Positions 1 to 9,100 of a stretch of DNA of 64,000 nt are shown one piece after another; within the stretch, counting starts at the first letter, position 1; each line of letters begins with the position of its first letter. This DNA comes from Novipirellula artificiosorum (GTDB lineage: Bacteria; Planctomycetota; Planctomycetia; Pirellulales; Pirellulaceae), in the NCBI RefSeq assembly GCF_007860135.1, contig NZ_SJPV01000003.1, positions 154,698 through 218,697 on the forward strand, in the 5' to 3' direction. The notes under the pieces are model-generated. The model worked only from the letters and a program-made list of their open reading frames with translations. It had not been told where the DNA came from and did not search any database. Both the position numbers and the translations under genes were made by a program.

Positions 1-633
1 AGCGAAGACCTGAATGAATTGGCCGTTGAGGCGATTCGACTTTGTCGGTTGCTTCTTGATTTACTACCAGATTCCGAAGTCACGGGGCTGCTCGCGTTGA
101 TGTTACTGCATGAATCACGTCGCGGAGCGAGATTCGACGAGGCCGGCGAGATTGTGTTGTTGCAAGATCAGGATCGTCGCCGGTGGAACGGAGGGATGAT
201 CGATGAAGGCCAACGCCTGGTCGAGCAATCATTGCGTTCTGGTCGCTTCGGTTTCTATACGCTGCAAGCGGCAATTTCTGCGGTGCATGCCACCGCCGAA
301 TCATCCGATCAAACCGACTGGCCGCAAATCATCGCACTCTATGACCTCTTGCTCCGAGTTCGTCCATCGCCAGTCATTGAACTCAACCGTGCGGTCGCCG
401 TCGCGATGCTGCGCGGCCCGGATGCCGGGCTTGTCCTGATTGATCGTCTCGTCGACGGTGGTGAACTGGACCGATACGCATTGGCTCACTCGGCTCGTGG
501 CGAGTTGCTGGTTCGCTCAAGCAAGATTGCACTGGCAATCGAAGCCTTCGAGCGAGCTGAATCGATGACCAAAAACCCCGCCGAACAGCGGTTTTTGCGG
601 CGAAAGCTGGCCGACTGTCGCTCGATGCTCTGA
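1..633 (+). CDS. ECF42-like RNA polymerase sigma factor, C-terminal part (5' partial)
   Basis: The reading frame is open from the first base, so the gene starts outside the window. What remains is an alpha-helical tetratricopeptide-like extension, with the pattern ALMLLHESRR, then VIELNRAVAVAM, then AIEAFERA. This matches the long C-terminal extension of ECF42 sigma factors (COG4941 type). In that group the extension is needed for activity, and the genes usually sit beside DGPF-motif proteins. Exactly such genes follow here (DGPF motifs at 766-1554 and 2047-2412), which supports the call. The sigma 2 and sigma 4 domains would lie to the left and cannot be checked. It probably controls the downstream DGPF/VOC genes (inference). 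Confidence 0.8.
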   Translation, partial: SEDLNELAVEAIRLCRLLLDLLPDSEVTGLLALMLLHESRRGARFDEAGEIVLLQDQDRRRWNGGMIDEGQRLVEQSLRSGRFGFYTLQAAISAVHATAESSDQTDWPQIIALYDLLLRVRPSPVIELNRAVAVAMLRGPDAGLVLIDRLVDGGELDRYALAHSARGELLVRSSKIALAIEAFERAESMTKNPAEQRFLRRKLADCRSML

Positions 634-765
634 TCGGCAAAGATTTTTGAAAAACTTTTTGACGCTGTTGTCGATTTGGTTGGGTCTCATTCGACCAATT
701 CTCGTGCGTCCGCCAACGATGGCACGCTTTCTCACACCGAACGCTCCTTGACCAGGGACTAAGCC

Positions 766-1554
766 ATGCGAGTCATGATCATCATCAAAGCCACTCCGAG
801 TAGCGAAGCGGGCGAAATGCCGAGTGCAGAGTTGCTCAGCGCGATGGGGCAGTACAACGAACAGCTCGTCGAAGCGGGCATTATGAAAGCCGGCGAAGGC
901 CTCAAGCCAACCTCCGTTGGTAAGCGTGTCCGATTCGAGGGCGAGTCGCGAACCGTGATCGACGGGCCATTTGCTGAAACGACGGAGTTGATCGCCGGAT
1001 TCTGGCTGTGGCAGGTCGATTCGATGGAGCATGCGGTCGAGTGGGTCAAGAAATGCCCCAATCCCATGAAAGAGTATTCTGAAATTGAGATTCGTCCGCT
1101 CTTCGAAGCCGAAGATTTTGCGGATAGCGATCCGGATGGTTCAGTGCTTGAACGCGAGTCGGAAATGCGGCTCCAGTTGCAGAAATGCAATCCCGTGCCG
1201 TGGTTTGAAATCTATGTGGATGACCTGGAGCGTGCGACACGGTTTTACGAATCGGTCCTGGAAACCAAACTCGAGAAGCTCGAAGCCCCGACAAGCGAGT
1301 TGCAGATGATGGCTTTTCCGATGTCGATGACCTCACCAGGAGCGTCCGGTGCACTTTGCAAAATGGAGGGCGTCAAGGCTGGTGGCGGCAGCACGATGGT
1401 TTACTTCAGTTGCGAAGACTGTGGCGTTGAGGCCTCGCGGATTGAAGCGGCGGGCGGAAAGCTGGAGCGTCCGAAGACGTCCATCGGTCCGTACGGTTTC
1501 ATGGCGATCGGCATCGATACCGAGGGCAACATGTTCGGGCTGCATACTCCGTAG
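766..1554 (+). CDS. DGPF (YCII-related) domain fused to VOC/glyoxalase domain
   Basis: This 262-residue protein has two domains. Residues 1-115 are a YCII-related DGPF domain (VIDGPFAETTELIAGFW is the signature). After a short acidic linker, residues 145-262 form a vicinal-oxygen-chelate (glyoxalase/bleomycin-resistance) domain beginning PWFEIYVDDLERATRFY. DGPF proteins are small dimeric alpha-beta proteins of unknown chemistry found beside ECF42 sigma genes. VOC domains bind a metal and act on small molecules or sequester drugs. The two domains are normally separate genes, as they are just downstream, so the fusion suggests a shared pathway. About 130 bp separate it from the sigma gene. The substrate is unknown. 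Confidence 0.85.
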   Translation: MRVMIIIKATPSSEAGEMPSAELLSAMGQYNEQLVEAGIMKAGEGLKPTSVGKRVRFEGESRTVIDGPFAETTELIAGFWLWQVDSMEHAVEWVKKCPNPMKEYSEIEIRPLFEAEDFADSDPDGSVLERESEMRLQLQKCNPVPWFEIYVDDLERATRFYESVLETKLEKLEAPTSELQMMAFPMSMTSPGASGALCKMEGVKAGGGSTMVYFSCEDCGVEASRIEAAGGKLERPKTSIGPYGFMAIGIDTEGNMFGLHTP

Positions 1555-1609
1555 CACTCGAAAGAAGAACGACTAATTCGCACCTCCTAGATGCCCCGGA
1601 GAAATATCC

Positions 1610-2050
1610 ATGAGCAAATCCGTCTTCGTCAATCTGCCCGTTGCCGACTTGAAAGCGTCGATGGCTTTCTACGAAGCGGTCGGCTTCACCAACAATCCTG
1701 ACTTCACCGACGACACGGCTGCCTGCATGGTCTGGAGCGACGCGATCTATGTGATGTTGCTGACTCACGACAAGTGGAAAACGTTTACGGACCGCCCTAT
1801 TCCCTCGACAACTTCCAGCGAAGTAATGCTGTGTTTCAATCTGGACAGCCGAGCAGAGGTCGATGCAATCAATCGACTTGCCGGCGAACATGGAGGAACC
1901 GCCGACATCAATCCGTCTCTCGATCATGGTTTCATGTTCAGTCGATTCTTTTCAGATCTCGATGGACACGTTTGGGAACCTCTTTGGATGGACCCGGCTG
2001 CGATTCCGCCGAGTTCTCAGGATGAAACTGGCCAAGGAGCCTCAACATGA
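1610..2050 (+). CDS. VOC family protein (glyoxalase/dioxygenase fold)
   Basis: A 146-residue single-domain VOC protein. It opens with KSVFVNLPVADLKASMAFY, typical of the first beta-alpha-beta unit, and ends with DLDGHVWEPLW, where the metal-ligand Glu of the second unit is expected. It resembles the predicted lactoylglutathione lyase-like group that accompanies DGPF genes. The start has a purine-rich stretch (ccggagaaatatcc) just upstream. Its stop overlaps the next start in an ATGA, so the two are translationally coupled. The substrate cannot be told from sequence. Confidence 0.85.
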   Translation: MSKSVFVNLPVADLKASMAFYEAVGFTNNPDFTDDTAACMVWSDAIYVMLLTHDKWKTFTDRPIPSTTSSEVMLCFNLDSRAEVDAINRLAGEHGGTADINPSLDHGFMFSRFFSDLDGHVWEPLWMDPAAIPPSSQDETGQGAST

Positions 2051-2412
2051 AATACATGTTATTAATCTACGGCAGCGAAGACGACTGGACGCAAGAGCAG
2101 CATGAATCCTGCATGATCGAATCGTCGAGAATCAGCGAGGAGTTGAAGCAACAAGGCAAGTTGGTCGAGTCGGCTCCGCTACGAAGCGTCACCACAGCGA
2201 CCAGCGTACGAGTGCGTGACGGCAAAAAACAAATCACCGACGGCCCGTTCGCCGAAACCGCCGAGCAACTTGGCGGCTACTACATACTCGATGTCGACAA
2301 CCTCGATGAAGCCATCGCGATCGCCGCGAAGCTACCTCCCGCAAGCAAAGGCACTGTCGAAATCCGTCCGATCGAACCACTTCCCGCTCAAGCTCAATCA
2401 CCGACTCATTGA
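2047..2412 (+). CDS. DGPF (YCII-related) family protein
   Basis: A 121-residue stand-alone DGPF protein. MKYMLLIYGSEDDWT is the usual opening of the family, and ITDGPFAETAEQLGGYY carries the signature. It overlaps the preceding VOC gene by four bases. It is a paralogue of the N-terminal domain of the 766-1554 fusion. Such proteins are the standard genomic partners of ECF42 sigma factors and are presumed members of the regulon. The biochemical role is unknown. Confidence 0.9.
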   Translation: MKYMLLIYGSEDDWTQEQHESCMIESSRISEELKQQGKLVESAPLRSVTTATSVRVRDGKKQITDGPFAETAEQLGGYYILDVDNLDEAIAIAAKLPPASKGTVEIRPIEPLPAQAQSPTH

Positions 2413-2426
2413 ATGAAATTGCATCC

Positions 2427-2705
2427 ATGAAAATTGAAACAAAAGTGACGCCGTGGCTTACCTTCACGACGCAAGCGAAAGAGGCTGCCGAGTTTTACAC
2501 CTCAGTCATACCGGACTCGCAAATCTTGAGTATCCAAAACAATCCCGCGACCAGCGGAGTGCTCGTCGTCAACTTCGTGCTTGGCGGCTTGCCGGTTTGT
2601 GCTCTCAACGCCGGACAAGACTTCGGCTTCAGCAATGCATTTTCATTTTCTGTCGCTTGTGACGACCAGGACGAGATTGATACGTTGAGAATTTCAGCAC
2701 ACTGA
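2427..2705 (+). pseudogene. PhnB-like VOC protein, 3' truncated
   Basis: The start is an ATG 15 bp after the previous stop. The protein begins MKIETKVTPWLTFTTQAKEA and continues EFYTSVIPDSQI, the opening of PhnB-like (3-demethylubiquinone methyltransferase-type) VOC proteins, which are usually about 150 residues. Here only about 86 native-looking residues remain, ending near DDQDEID. The frame then runs into unrelated sequence and stops. That downstream sequence reads, in another frame, as a transposase C-terminus, so the gene was probably cut by an ISAs1-type element. The second half of the VOC fold is missing, so it is unlikely to be functional. Confidence 0.7.
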
Positions 2706-2840
2706 GGCGGACCGCACTAAGCCTGCTGAAGCACGAAAAGACAGCCAAGTTTGTAGTGAAGAACAGACGACTTACGACCGGATGGGATGACAGGTCGTTT
2801 TCAGCCAGTGATTCCCAGTGCAATCGCCTATCCTTAGGGC
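2685..2840 (+). mobile_element. ISAs1-family (H-repeat-associated) transposase 3' remnant
   Basis: One plus-strand frame reads STLRRTALSLLKHEKTAKF and, a few residues on, RRLTTGWDDR. This is the characteristic C-terminal end of ISAs1/H-repeat-associated DDE transposases (LRRxALxLLKxE, then GWD). Only about 40 residues remain and no upstream catalytic part is present, so the element is dead. The following bases (tgcaatcgcct near 2820) resemble the terminal repeat of this IS group. It abuts the truncated VOC gene and explains its loss of the 3' half. Boundaries are approximate. Confidence 0.55.
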
Positions 2841-3183
2841 TCTGTCCTTGGTTGTCATGCGGTGGGTGGAGAGCCGTTCACAATGACTCATGGAGCGAGC
2901 AGGATGGAGTGCTTTCTCACTGAGGCTGAACGGTGCAGAGGTTTGTGACGCATCGACACGGAAATCCGCGCCCAGATGATGGATGGCACCGGACGCAGCA
3001 CCGGACGCAGCTTTGAGTCCTGCGAGGGAGTCGTACGAAATACTTAGAGGTGCCTTTCGTGGCTGGCACCTTGGGGGCGACTCATTACAATTCAGCGAAA
3101 GGCAGCTTGCGTGGATGGATCTGTGTTCGAATCCGCTGAATCGTTTCTGCCAGAACTTCGCGATCTAAATTAAAGAGACTTGT
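2841..3183. other. Intergenic region without recognisable gene
   Basis: No reading frame here looks like a protein. A 12-bp tandem duplication (gcaccggacgca twice) lies near 2990-3013. The region probably contains scar sequence from the IS event on its left and the promoter of the TMEM14-like gene on its right, but no convincing promoter boxes were seen. Confidence 0.4.
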
Positions 3184-3498
3184 GTGGACTTTCCGGTAAT
3201 CGTGACAGCAATCTTTGGAGCTTTTGTCGTCTTTGGAGGAGTCATGGGCTATGTCAAAGCTGCAAGCAAGGCTTCTTTGATCGCAGGCAGCATCACTGGC
3301 GGACTCCTTCTGCTCTCGGCGTTTCTGATTGCGAGAGGCATTACAGCAGGGGCAATTCTAGGGATAGTTGTTTCGCTACTGTTGATTGGCCAGTTTGGCC
3401 CCTCGTTGCTGAAGAAGTTCAAGATAATGCCAAACCTGCTGGTGGTCGTCCTGGGTTTCATCACCGTCGGCACGCTCCTTTTCAGTTTTTTTAAATAG
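3184..3498 (+). CDS. TMEM14/UPF0136-like small membrane protein
   Basis: A 104-residue hydrophobic protein with four predicted membrane helices. The first helix region ends in GYVKAASKASLIAGSITGG, which fits the G-Y-x-K...S-L-I-A-G signature of the TMEM14 (UPF0136) family. The start is GTG; the next in-frame alternatives would remove the first helix. Family members are found in bacteria, plastids and mitochondria and are linked to lipid or porphyrin handling, but no bacterial function is established. It stands alone, with no obvious operon partner. Confidence 0.75.
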   Translation: MDFPVIVTAIFGAFVVFGGVMGYVKAASKASLIAGSITGGLLLLSAFLIARGITAGAILGIVVSLLLIGQFGPSLLKKFKIMPNLLVVVLGFITVGTLLFSFFK

Positions 3499-3654
3499 GT
3501 CCCGTGAATCAAAGCGGACGGCGGGCGATGTCGGTTCCATGCGTCCATTCAAGACCCGCGTCTCTTTTGGTCGTCCTTCAATGGCTGGAACCAATCGGAG
3601 AGTCGATCAAATCAAAAACTCGCGTCGGTGTTTCCTGATTGAGATCGCCTTTGG
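3499..3654. other. Intergenic, degenerate 3' flank of a truncated gene
   Basis: Nothing recognisable is encoded here. It lies between the end of the TMEM14-like gene and the stop of the truncated secreted-protein paralogue on the opposite strand. Confidence 0.35.
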
Positions 3655-3948
3655 CTACCACCATTCGGGTGGAGCCCGTTTTGGCTGCCACACTGGTCCC
3701 CTTTTTGACTGCCATCTCCAGGGCAGTTCCAACAGCTGGAAACTACACTGCACTGGAGACGTTGGCGGTTCCGGCGGATCAGGCTTGGTCGGTTTCTTGG
3801 CCAGCGAGGGTTCCAGTGGCAGACAGACGGCCAGCAAGGGGGCAAAGATCAGCATCGTCAACAAACCTCCAATGACAGATGAACTGCGACGTGTTGAGTG
3901 GCGCGGTCGAGTGACGCGGTCGTAACGCAAGCGAAGATGTCGGTTCAT
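3655..3948 (-). pseudogene. Truncated paralogue of the secreted repeat protein at 4507-5781
   Basis: The 97-residue reading frame shares its first 60 residues with the protein at 4507-5781: an Arg-rich start, then a hydrophobic signal peptide (LLTMLIFAPLLAVCLPLE) and the S-L-A-K-K-P motif followed by a Pro/Asp-rich linker. After the linker similarity fades (QLLELP against DFFNLP) and the frame ends. The 5' leader and the upstream 136-bp block are also duplicated. It may yield a short secreted peptide but most likely is a decayed duplicate. Confidence 0.65.
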
Positions 3949-4027
3949 CGGTTTATCTCCCGAGCTGGCCTGCGGTAGAATCAAATGGCCTCTCCCCGGA
4001 GCTCGCTGACCAAACGCCCTGGGGGTG
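3949..4027 (-). promoter_or_regulatory. Candidate structured 5' leader, copy 1
   Basis: The leader of the truncated paralogue aligns along its whole length with that of the intact gene at 4507-5781. Both have a TGGTC-type 5' strand that can pair with a GGCCA/GACCA 3' strand just before the ribosome binding site (ggaga). A central CTCCGGGG-type block lies between them. In this copy the pair is TGGTC with GGCCA (one G-T wobble), against TTGGTCTGC with GCAGACCAA in the other copy. The change preserves pairing and hints at a selected RNA structure. Confidence 0.4.
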
Positions 4028-4163
4028 GCATCAGGCCGGTGAGTGGTTGCTTCGCGGCTGTTGCTCACCGGCCGCTTTCTTGATTCGTTACGTTGTTCAC
4101 GTAGGCCAGGACTTGTCCTGGCACGCGTTCGAATTGCCAGGACAAGTCCTGGCCTACTTAGCT
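4028..4163. repeat. 136-bp duplicated element with two hairpins, copy 1
   Basis: This block is repeated essentially base for base at 5860-5995. It has two inverted repeats. The first (4034-4073) has a 10-bp stem (GGCCGGTGAG with CTCACCGGCC). The second (4101-4157) has a 23-bp imperfect stem starting GTAGGCCAGGAC and ending GTCCTGGCCTAC around an 11-base loop. The second hairpin looks like a REP/MITE-type dispersed element (inference). Both copies lie the same distance upstream of paralogous secreted-protein genes, so gene, leader and repeat were duplicated together. Confidence 0.8.
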
Positions 4164-4506
4164 TGCTTTGTCTCGTCAGCTGCTATGTCATTTGCAAAAC
4201 CCTTTCTGGTTTGGGTGTGTCGAGCAATCGGTGACCCAGGGTGCGTCAATTGATTGCGTACACCGCGGGCGTTCCACAAATCGATTGGGTTATGACAACC
4301 TCAGATCTAGCAAGTCCTCCTCCAGCCAACCGGCGCTGTCGTCTTCGTCATCCATGACATAGAGTTGGTCAACGGCCTGAGGATCGATCGTCGCACGAAC
4401 TCGGGAACTGTTGTGTGTTTGCTGGTTGAGGTGGTTGTCCGACATCCCCGACACGTTGTCATGCAAAGCATGAGTTGCCGGTCGATGTGTCATCTCCTGA
4501 CATCCA
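4164..4506. other. Intergenic region with a doubtful small minus-strand frame
   Basis: The only frame of note is on the minus strand (4290-4493, 67 codons). It ends in an acidic stretch, YVMDDEDDSAGWLEEDLL, and could be a scrap of a larger secreted protein. It has no clear ribosome binding site and is not called as a gene. Confidence 0.3.
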
Positions 4507-5781
4507 TCAATCAGTTGGTGGCCGGGGCGTCAGCACAAAGCCACGTTTGACTCCATCATTGGAGATCACACCCGCGATTTGCCCGAACCCATCATCCGTC
4601 GTTCGGTTGTTCAACGCATAGATGCTGGAAAAATCACTGCCGAACCAGTCCGCCGCATCATCAGAGTCAGTCAGATCGATCAACTCATCTGGGTGAAGGT
4701 AACCGTGTTGATCATGATAGATTAGGTAGTTAGTGATGAAATCGTCTTGGTCGTTGATCGATTCGGGAAAACCCAGTGCAGTCTTGTCGAGCAACACGAG
4801 GAACTCCGGTTTTTCGTAGATTCGAAAGCACGCGGTCACGGTTTTTTGACCTTTGCCTGGATAATATATCGATTTCCCAAGCACGACCCCCTTATTGTTG
4901 ATTTCACTAACCGAGAGATAGTTGCTATCGATTTCCGGAAACGTTTCTTTGGGGAGTGCGACTCCGTCGTCGTCTATCTGACAGCGAAAAACAATGCGAT
5001 CCTCATCGGGACCATCAGGGTACCATTGGCCCGCAATTTCACGGTTGTCATTGATCGAGAGGTACGTGATTCGTCCGAGGTCAAGAGCGACTGGGATCTC
5101 GGTTTCGTCGTAGAGCCCCGGGACGTACAGGTTGTACAGATATGCTTCAAACCATCCGTCAGCATCCTCGTACGAAACGACGATGTCACCTAAAAGGTTG
5201 ATTCCCGCAACCCAATCGCGCATGCCGATATTGTCCGGATTAAGCTCGATCAGCTGGTGTGGGGTGACATTCATGTTGATGGCACATGCTCGCCACAGAT
5301 TATTTGATTCATCCTTGCGTTTAAGATTCGCGACGATGTCTCCTAAATCGTTGATGCCCCAGACATGTGTTATTTGCCAGCCGTCGGGGATACCTGCATT
5401 TTCGTCGTAATCAAGATCGTTGAGATCGATGACCCGATCCGGGTATCCGGGATGGTCGTAGACGAAACCGTATTGGTTCTCACCTGCGTCTTGGAGTTCG
5501 GCGTAACTGCCGACAACGCATCCAAAATTGTTAATGTCGAAGACCAACAAACCGTATCCGTTATTGGGCAAATTAAAGAAGTCGATCTGGTACAGCACCG
5601 GAGGCGGATCTGGATCTGTGGTCGGCTTCTTGGCCAGCGAGGTTTCCAGTGGCAGACAGACTGCCAACAAGAGGGCGATGATCAATGTCATCGACAACCC
5701 TCCGATCACATGGGCGCGTCCAGGACTTGAGCGACGCGGTCGAGTCGTGTGGCGGTACGGCAAGCTCGTTTCTCGTTTCAT
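4507..5781 (-). CDS. Secreted protein with HAF-like repeats
   Basis: The start is taken at the ATG preceded by gggaga, giving 424 residues; an upstream in-frame extension of 22 codons lies in the conserved leader and is unlikely to be translated. Residues 1-55 hold an Arg-rich n-region, a hydrophobic core (LIIALLLAVCLPLE) and the S-L-A-K-K-P motif, consistent with export. The rest contains about six spaced repeats of the type I-N-D/N-x-G-x-I-V (INDLGDIVANL, INLLGDIVVSY, INDNREIAGQ, INNKGVVLGK), which recall the extracellular HAF/beta-propeller repeats. No catalytic motif is visible. A truncated paralogue lies downstream. Function unknown; probably a cell-surface or secreted beta-propeller. 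Confidence 0.7.
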   Translation of the reverse strand: MKRETSLPYRHTTRPRRSSPGRAHVIGGLSMTLIIALLLAVCLPLETSLAKKPTTDPDPPPVLYQIDFFNLPNNGYGLLVFDINNFGCVVGSYAELQDAGENQYGFVYDHPGYPDRVIDLNDLDYDENAGIPDGWQITHVWGINDLGDIVANLKRKDESNNLWRACAINMNVTPHQLIELNPDNIGMRDWVAGINLLGDIVVSYEDADGWFEAYLYNLYVPGLYDETEIPVALDLGRITYLSINDNREIAGQWYPDGPDEDRIVFRCQIDDDGVALPKETFPEIDSNYLSVSEINNKGVVLGKSIYYPGKGQKTVTACFRIYEKPEFLVLLDKTALGFPESINDQDDFITNYLIYHDQHGYLHPDELIDLTDSDDAADWFGSDFSSIYALNNRTTDDGFGQIAGVISNDGVKRGFVLTPRPPTD

Positions 5782-5859
5782 CGGTCTATCTCCCTGTTTG
5801 GTCTGCAGTACAATGAAATGGACGCGCCCCGGAAACGCGCAGACCAAGCGTCCTGGGTC
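5782..5859 (-). promoter_or_regulatory. Candidate structured 5' leader, copy 2
   Basis: On the minus strand this leader can form a 9-bp long-range stem (TTGGTCTGC with GCAGACCAA) that closes over a GCGCG/CGCGT inner stem and ends just before the ggaga ribosome binding site. The same architecture with compensatory differences occurs at 3949-4027. Such placement could control translation of the secreted protein, but no known riboswitch class was recognised. Confidence 0.4.
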
Positions 5860-5995
5860 GCATCAGGCCGGTGAGTGGTTGCTTCGCGGCTGTTGCTCAC
5901 CGGCCGCTTTCTTGATTCGTTACGTTGTTCACGTAGGCCAGGACTTGTCCTGGCACGCGTTCGAATTGCCAGGACAAGTCCTGGCCTACTTAGCT
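5860..5995. repeat. 136-bp duplicated element with two hairpins, copy 2
   Basis: Second copy of the block at 4028-4163, including the 10-bp-stem hairpin and the long GTAGGCCAGGAC...GTCCTGGCCTAC inverted repeat (5933-5989). Sequence identity with copy 1 appears complete by eye. The flanking sequence diverges immediately after the block on the right (ctataat here, tgctttg in copy 1), which marks the duplication edge. Confidence 0.8.
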
Positions 5996-6055
5996 ATAAT
6001 GCAAAAGGCCATGTTCCCACGGGCACGCAAAACGAGCCGCGTGGGGAGATGTCTT

Positions 6056-6106
6056 GCCCGGCGAGGGTCGTGATTGCCGTCGCCAACCTCGCCGGGCGCT
6101 TTTTTG
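6056..6106 (+). terminator. Intrinsic terminator-like hairpin (plus strand)
   Basis: An 11-bp GC-rich stem (GCCCGGCGAGG with CCTCGCCGGGC) is followed by GCTTTTTT, the form of an intrinsic terminator read on the plus strand. The adjacent annotated genes are both on the minus strand, so it would stop antisense transcription entering the kinase gene. The stem may also act as a 3' end for the kinase transcript, although that strand has no U-tract. Confidence 0.6.
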
Positions 6107-6126
6107 TATAGCTTTCGTAGAGTGGA

Positions 6127-9100
6127 TTAAGGGACGTACTTTGGCTCCTCGGTTTGGAGGTCTGGCATATCGGTGGACCGAATTTCCCCGGCCGCATGAA
6201 TCAATGCCCTCGCTTCTTGATCCAACACCTTCAACTCGACGCGTTTGGTCCAGGATGAAGTAGCTGGGATTTTTTGTTTGATTTCCGTTGCGTCCGCGAG
6301 AACCTGACGAGCTTGGTACACGTGCCCCAAGCGTTGGCGCGCCATCGCCAGGAAATAGAGTGAACATGCCAAATTGCCATGTTGGTTAGGATCTGATGAA
6401 GATTCGATTTGATCGGCCACTTCTGTTAACATGTCGGCAGCGGCCTTAAACTGCTCGTTTCGGTAAAAGGCTGCTCCTAGGCAAAGTTTAGATTGATATC
6501 CACCAACACCATTCAATTCCGCGCGGGCTAAGCGAAGAACCGTCTCGCTATCCAGTTGACTGTTCTCTATCAGGACGCATAGCCAAGCTACATGCATACC
6601 GGAGGAAGGAACTTCTGTGTTTGCAAACGCTTTCAGCAATGCGTCGCAGTGCCGACGATAGGCTTGTGGTTTCCCGGCACCGAGCAGCGACTGGCCATAC
6701 CACATAGCAGCATGGAAAGACCGACGAAGCCCAGGTCCGATGGCTTTAGCGAACTCCTGTGACGCCCTCTCAAAGTCACCGATTTTTGCGCTGGCATGCC
6801 CGCGAAGCTGCCAGAAACTAAGGCTATCCGGTGCAAGCTTTAACACTTTCCGCAATCGAGCTTCCTCGTCGGCATCACTTGTTTGTCGTGGTGATCGATA
6901 GTATGCCCAGGCCAACTCTCCTCTTTTACTCCCCTGCTCGGAATATTCGTATGCCTTCGTGGCGTCCCACACGTGAATCTCTCCGCTGTCGGTGGCGGCC
7001 GCCAGACGCTTGCCGTCTGGGCTCCAGATTACCTGTCCGACGCCATCATCAAGTTGGAATCGCAGAAGATCTTGTCCGTTGCCTGCCGCACACACCTTGA
7101 CCATGCCGTCTTCTGAAGCCGAGACAATCCGCCGACCGTCGGGGCTCCATGCGAGAAAGCGAACCGGTGTGTCTGAAAGTCGATTGCTGTATCGAGTTAG
7201 CCCTGAGTCGACATCAACAGCCTCGACAGTTCCTCTGTCGGTGCCCGCGATAAACGTTTGGCTATCTGGATTCCAGGCGAGGCTAGTTACGATCGGACCC
7301 CGCTGAGCCGCAAGCATGTGTTTCAGAATGGTGACGCCACGTGAGACATCCACTATATACACATGCGGCCGATATGCCGGACCGCCGTCGTCACCTTCCT
7401 GACCTAGCGCGGGGATGGCGATTCGAGTTCCATCCGGACACCAAGCCATCGCGTTTGAGATATCGCGATGAGAAGGAACCCCCGCGTGACGCCAAATGGA
7501 AATTCGTTTTTCGTGGTCAACATCCCACAGTTCCACGCTCGTTCTCGCGCCGATACCTATTCTAATAGCAAGCTTCGTCCCGTCCCTGGACCAGGCGACG
7601 CCTTGGACTCGATCGTCAGAATCTTGCTCCCATATTGAATGGACTGCCCCAGTCGTTCCGTCAAGAATCCGAATGTCTTTTCGGTTGTCTTTGGGGAGGC
7701 AAGCAACGAGACGGCGGTCAGGCCCCCAATGCGTTAGCCCGTCAGCAAGTGCTGGTTCGACCTTTCGCCGACTTCCATCGGTTGCACCCCAGAAGGATGT
7801 CGAATGCTCGATCGCATCAACTGCGACGATCGTTTCACTGTCTGGTAGCCATGAAAGTAACTGAATTGGGTTGCCTGTGGACAGAACAGGTGGTTGGAAC
7901 GGCAAGTTTAAGTCCCAAGTCATCAAGTATCCATCATCGTCAGCCGTCACCAACTGCTGTGAGTCCGGGCTCCACGCGACAGACGATACTGACCCCATGG
8001 GGCCGTACAATGCTGGTGCAGCTTTGTCGTCAGCGGGATTCAAGATAGACATGAATCCGCTGTTTGCTACTGCTATTTTTCTACCGTCGGGGCGCCAAGC
8101 AACGGCATAGCCCCGTGCCTGCTCTCGATCTTCTCGCCGTATCACAGTCCAATCGGACCGTCGCACCAGGAACCAGCCTTCCGTGGTGCTTACTGCCAGC
8201 TGGTTGCTTTCAGGATGCCAAGAGAGTTGAACTCGGTAGCCAACACCGCGTTCGCCCAAATCCTCAAGATACGCGACGAGCTCCCCAGTTTTCGGATTCC
8301 ATACTTTCACGTCGTGCCATTTGGTGCTCGCGGCCAACATCTCGCCGTCGGGACTCCAGGCGAGATCCGAAACAAAATCGACTGCCTCGAACTTCTTAAT
8401 CGGTGCCCCTGCCGCGACGTCCCAAATCCATACTTCCTTGTCCATGCCTCCAGACGCTAGCTGCTTGCTATCGGGGCTCCAGTTGACGCACCAGACGCTC
8501 GACGTGTGCCCACGTAATTCTGTGAGTTCGTCGGATTGTCGATTCCAGATATAGATGCAACTGTCATCGCTGCAAGTTCCCCAGGCATACATCTGACTGT
8601 CCGGGCTCCAACATCCACGCATCCTTATAAGCCGGGATGGCACAAGGCTGCGAAAACATTCGCCTGTCTCCGCGCTGACGACCATTCCGGCAATCGCGAT
8701 GTATTTGCCATCCGGGCTCCACGTCGCGTTCGATTCACCACCGGAAGGGTAATAGAAGAAGGTTCGTGTTTCTGGATGACATAAGGAGAAAAGATAATAC
8801 CACTCCCACCCGCGACGATCCTCCTGGTCCAAGAACGGCAAATGACGGATCAACTTCTGTTCAAGCCGCTCTGTTTCACCCTGTTGCTGATCAATCTGAC
8901 CGGAAACGATCTCTGAGTAATACTGGTTCAACAACGCAGCGTTCCGTTGCTGTTTGGCCACTTGTTCTAGCTTCTTGGCAATAGCCCAGGCGTCGAGAGC
9001 ATCGGCACGATCTTTCCTCGCTTGAACGAGGTTTGCACTAGCCATACCCTCAGCCTCGATGGCCCGGCTCGCCTGCCGAACACTGACGCCCGTTCCGATC

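Noticed and set aside
4290..4493. 67-codon minus-strand frame with an acidic C-terminus
   Set aside because: No ribosome binding site or homologue recognised, and it lies in a region of duplicated and decayed sequence.
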